The notes under the pieces are model-generated. The model ran no database searches, was not told where the DNA came from, and saw only the letters and a program-made list of their open reading frames with translations. A DNA stretch of 5,670 nucleotides from Deltaproteobacteria bacterium (GTDB lineage Bacteria > Desulfobacterota > Dissulfuribacteria > Dissulfuribacterales > QOAL01): contig WFRQ01000519.1 in assembly GCA_015486425.1 (NCBI GenBank), positions 1 to 5,670 of the forward strand. Reading direction: 5' to 3'. Below are positions 4,321-5,670 of the stretch, one piece after another (the first letter of the stretch is position 1; every line of letters starts with the position of its first letter). The position numbers and the translations under genes are program-made.

Positions 4321-5190
4321 TTATTCGCCAAGTCGGCTGCTCACCCTGCCCCATATCTCTTTCAGTGCATGTACCGCCGGGCCTTCAGGGCCTGCCACCA
4401 CAGGTTTGCCCTGAACCAGGGTTTCAACCACCTGTTCGTCAAACGGAATCATGCCTATGACATCCATGCCCCTGTCACTGCATGCCTGCCTGATTTTTTC
4501 AGCCATGTCACTGTTCAGGTCCCATTTGTTTATGCACACACAGGCCGGAACCTTGAAGTGCACAGCGAGGTCAGCTACCCGTTCAAGGTCGTGCAGCCCT
4601 GATTCAGTTGGTTCAGTGACCACAAGGACCATGTCAGCACCTGACATGGATGCTATGACAGGACAGCCTATGCCAGGAGGACCATCTACTACAATCCACT
4701 TTTTGTCAAGCTGTTCAGCAAGATTTCTTGCCTCGCGCTTTACAAGTGAGACCAGTTTGCCTGAATTTTCTTCTCCAATGTCAAGACATGCATGGATCAT
4801 GGGGCCGTATGGGGTGTCGGAGCGGAACCACCAGCCGCACATGTTGTCATCAAGCCTGATAGCCTCTTCAGGGCAGAACCAGGCGCACACGCCACAGCCT
4901 TCACATGCCAGGGGATCAACCGAGGCGGTATCTTCCAGAGTTATGGCATTGAAGCGGCAGATATCCGCACATGTGCCGCATCCGCTGCATAAGGATGTGT
5001 CAACAGCAGCCTTTATTCCGGATACAAATTCATGTTTCTCCTGCACATCAGGTGAGAGTATGAGGTGCAGATCTGCTGCATCTACGTCACAGTCCGCAAG
5101 CACCTTCTGTTCAGCAAGCGCGGCAATGGCCCCTGCCACAGAAGTCTTGCCGGTTCCACCCTTGCCACTGAGAATAAGCAGTTCCTTCAT
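4321..5190 (-). CDS. MinD-type ATPase with inserted 2[4Fe-4S] ferredoxin domain
   Basis: This 289-aa protein of the MinD/CobQ P-loop class has a deviant Walker A SGKGGTGKTS (8-17), a switch segment DCDVDAADLH (33-42) and Walker B IVVDGPPGIG (166-175). Between them is a ferredoxin-like insertion with C68-x2-C71-x2-C74-x3-C78 and C96-x2-C99-x2-C102-x3-C106, the signature of two [4Fe-4S] clusters. It resembles the Fe-S MinD-like ATPases of the Desulfovibrio ORP cluster (DVU2103/DVU2104). Such paired ATPases are typical of anaerobes, and their exact reaction is unknown. There is no evident MinD-type C-terminal amphipathic helix. The ATG at 5190 overlaps the stop of the upstream ATPase by 4 bp (ATGA) and has AGGAGG 5 nt upstream, so the two are translated together and may heterodimerise. 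Confidence 0.92.
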   Translation of the reverse strand: MKELLILSGKGGTGKTSVAGAIAALAEQKVLADCDVDAADLHLILSPDVQEKHEFVSGIKAAVDTSLCSGCGTCADICRFNAITLEDTASVDPLACEGCGVCAWFCPEEAIRLDDNMCGWWFRSDTPYGPMIHACLDIGEENSGKLVSLVKREARNLAEQLDKKWIVVDGPPGIGCPVIASMSGADMVLVVTEPTESGLHDLERVADLAVHFKVPACVCINKWDLNSDMAEKIRQACSDRGMDVIGMIPFDEQVVETLVQGKPVVAGPEGPAVHALKEIWGRVSSRLGE

Positions 5191-5670
5191 GATACCCTCC
5201 TCTCCACATCATGCAGGATGGATTGAAAGGCATCTCTCAGCGCAGGCATGGTCTTAACCAGCGGTGACCCGGACGCATAACCTTCGGCAATTTTTCTGTC
5301 AAAGGGAATTTTGAGCATGACATCTATATCTTCGCTGCTGCACCACTGTTCCAGGTCTTCAAAACCAAGGCCTGCGCGGTTTATGATGACCCCGAATGGA
5401 CGGCCAAGTTTTCTGAGCATACCTACTGCAAGTTTCAGGTCATTAAGACCAAAAGGCGTAGGCTCAGTCACAAGCAGGGTGTAATCAGCGTCTTTTACTG
5501 TTTCAATAACAGGGCATGACGTGCCTGGAGGCGCATCGAGGATGATCAGGCAGTGGGCATCCTGTGATGCCTCGGCCTTTACTGCCCCGATAAGCGGCGG
5601 GGCCATGGCTTCTCCCACCCGTAGTCTTCCATGCACAAAATCTATGTTGTCCGAACTGCCCTTTTCCACA
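5187..5670 (-). CDS. MinD-type ATPase, partial (N-terminus outside the window)
   Basis: Only the C-terminal roughly 160 residues are present; the frame remains open to the window edge. The GTG at 5669 reads as an internal valine, because the P-loop that should precede it is missing. The visible part carries the Walker B segment LIILDAPPGTSCPVIE, then TLLVTEPTPFGLNDL and IINRAG, matching the second ATPase downstream block by block. The preceding DFVHGRLRVGEAMAPPLI segment is typical of the paired MinD-like ATPases of ORP-type clusters. A ferredoxin insertion would lie before the visible part, so its presence cannot be judged. It ends in a 4-bp overlap with the next ATPase gene. The pair are related but diverged paralogues. 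Confidence 0.88.
   Translation of the reverse strand, partial: VEKGSSDNIDFVHGRLRVGEAMAPPLIGAVKAEASQDAHCLIILDAPPGTSCPVIETVKDADYTLLVTEPTPFGLNDLKLAVGMLRKLGRPFGVIINRAGLGFEDLEQWCSSEDIDVMLKIPFDRKIAEGYASGSPLVKTMPALRDAFQSILHDVERRVS

Noticed and set aside
4451..5257. 268-codon open frame on the plus strand
   Set aside because: It lies fully antisense to the ferredoxin-type ATPase gene. The product is Ser/His/Pro-rich without any recognisable domain, and the minus-strand protein has clear family motifs.

Overview
The window most likely comes from an anaerobic, probably sulfate-reducing bacterium of the Desulfobacterota. This is inferred from gene content: a cluster resembling the Orange Protein (ORP) cluster of Desulfovibrio, a prokaryotic Thi4-type thiazole synthase, and a DUF2400/TIGR02757 protein, a family known mainly from delta- and epsilon-proteobacteria, spirochaetes and Bacteroides. 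All six confident genes lie on the minus strand, so transcription runs from high to low coordinates.

Region 5670-2832 is a metal-cofactor / ATPase cluster. It begins with the C-terminal part of a MinD-type ATPase that runs off the window. A second MinD-type ATPase follows, overlapping it by 4 bp and carrying an inserted 2[4Fe-4S] ferredoxin domain. A 200-bp spacer comes next, with a perfect 14-bp inverted repeat. Then come an Mrp/NBP35/ApbC-type ATPase (TTG start) and a NifX/ORP-like molybdenum-iron-cluster-binding protein, again overlapping by 4 bp. A clear rho-independent terminator (2755-2790) closes the unit. The two ATP-dependent MinD-like proteins, the Fe-S carrier ATPase and the small metallocluster-binding protein plausibly act together, as proposed for the ORP complex.

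Region 2754-2497 is a gene-free spacer filled with small palindromes. It holds one copy of a two-hairpin repeat whose second, oppositely oriented copy is at 1125-1180. Below it lie an FmdB-type zinc-ribbon protein with an unusual Gly/Cys-rich tail and, 10 nt further on, a DUF2400/TIGR02757 protein of unknown function.

Region 1427-937 has no gene. It contains a 96-bp imperfect hairpin, a 13-bp direct repeat, the second copy of the two-hairpin repeat and an eight-unit 7-bp tandem repeat. It is followed by a Thi4-family FAD/NAD-binding thiazole synthase homologue at 936-163. The sulfur-donor position of this protein (Cys in yeast, His in archaeal enzymes) reads as proline. The window ends in another roughly 90-bp hairpin-forming repeat (14-105).

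The best leads are the atypical Thi4 active-site loop, the co-linear ORP-like cluster with its interrupting inverted repeat, and the dense set of palindromic intergenic repeats. No mobile-element gene, CRISPR array, tRNA or rRNA was seen.
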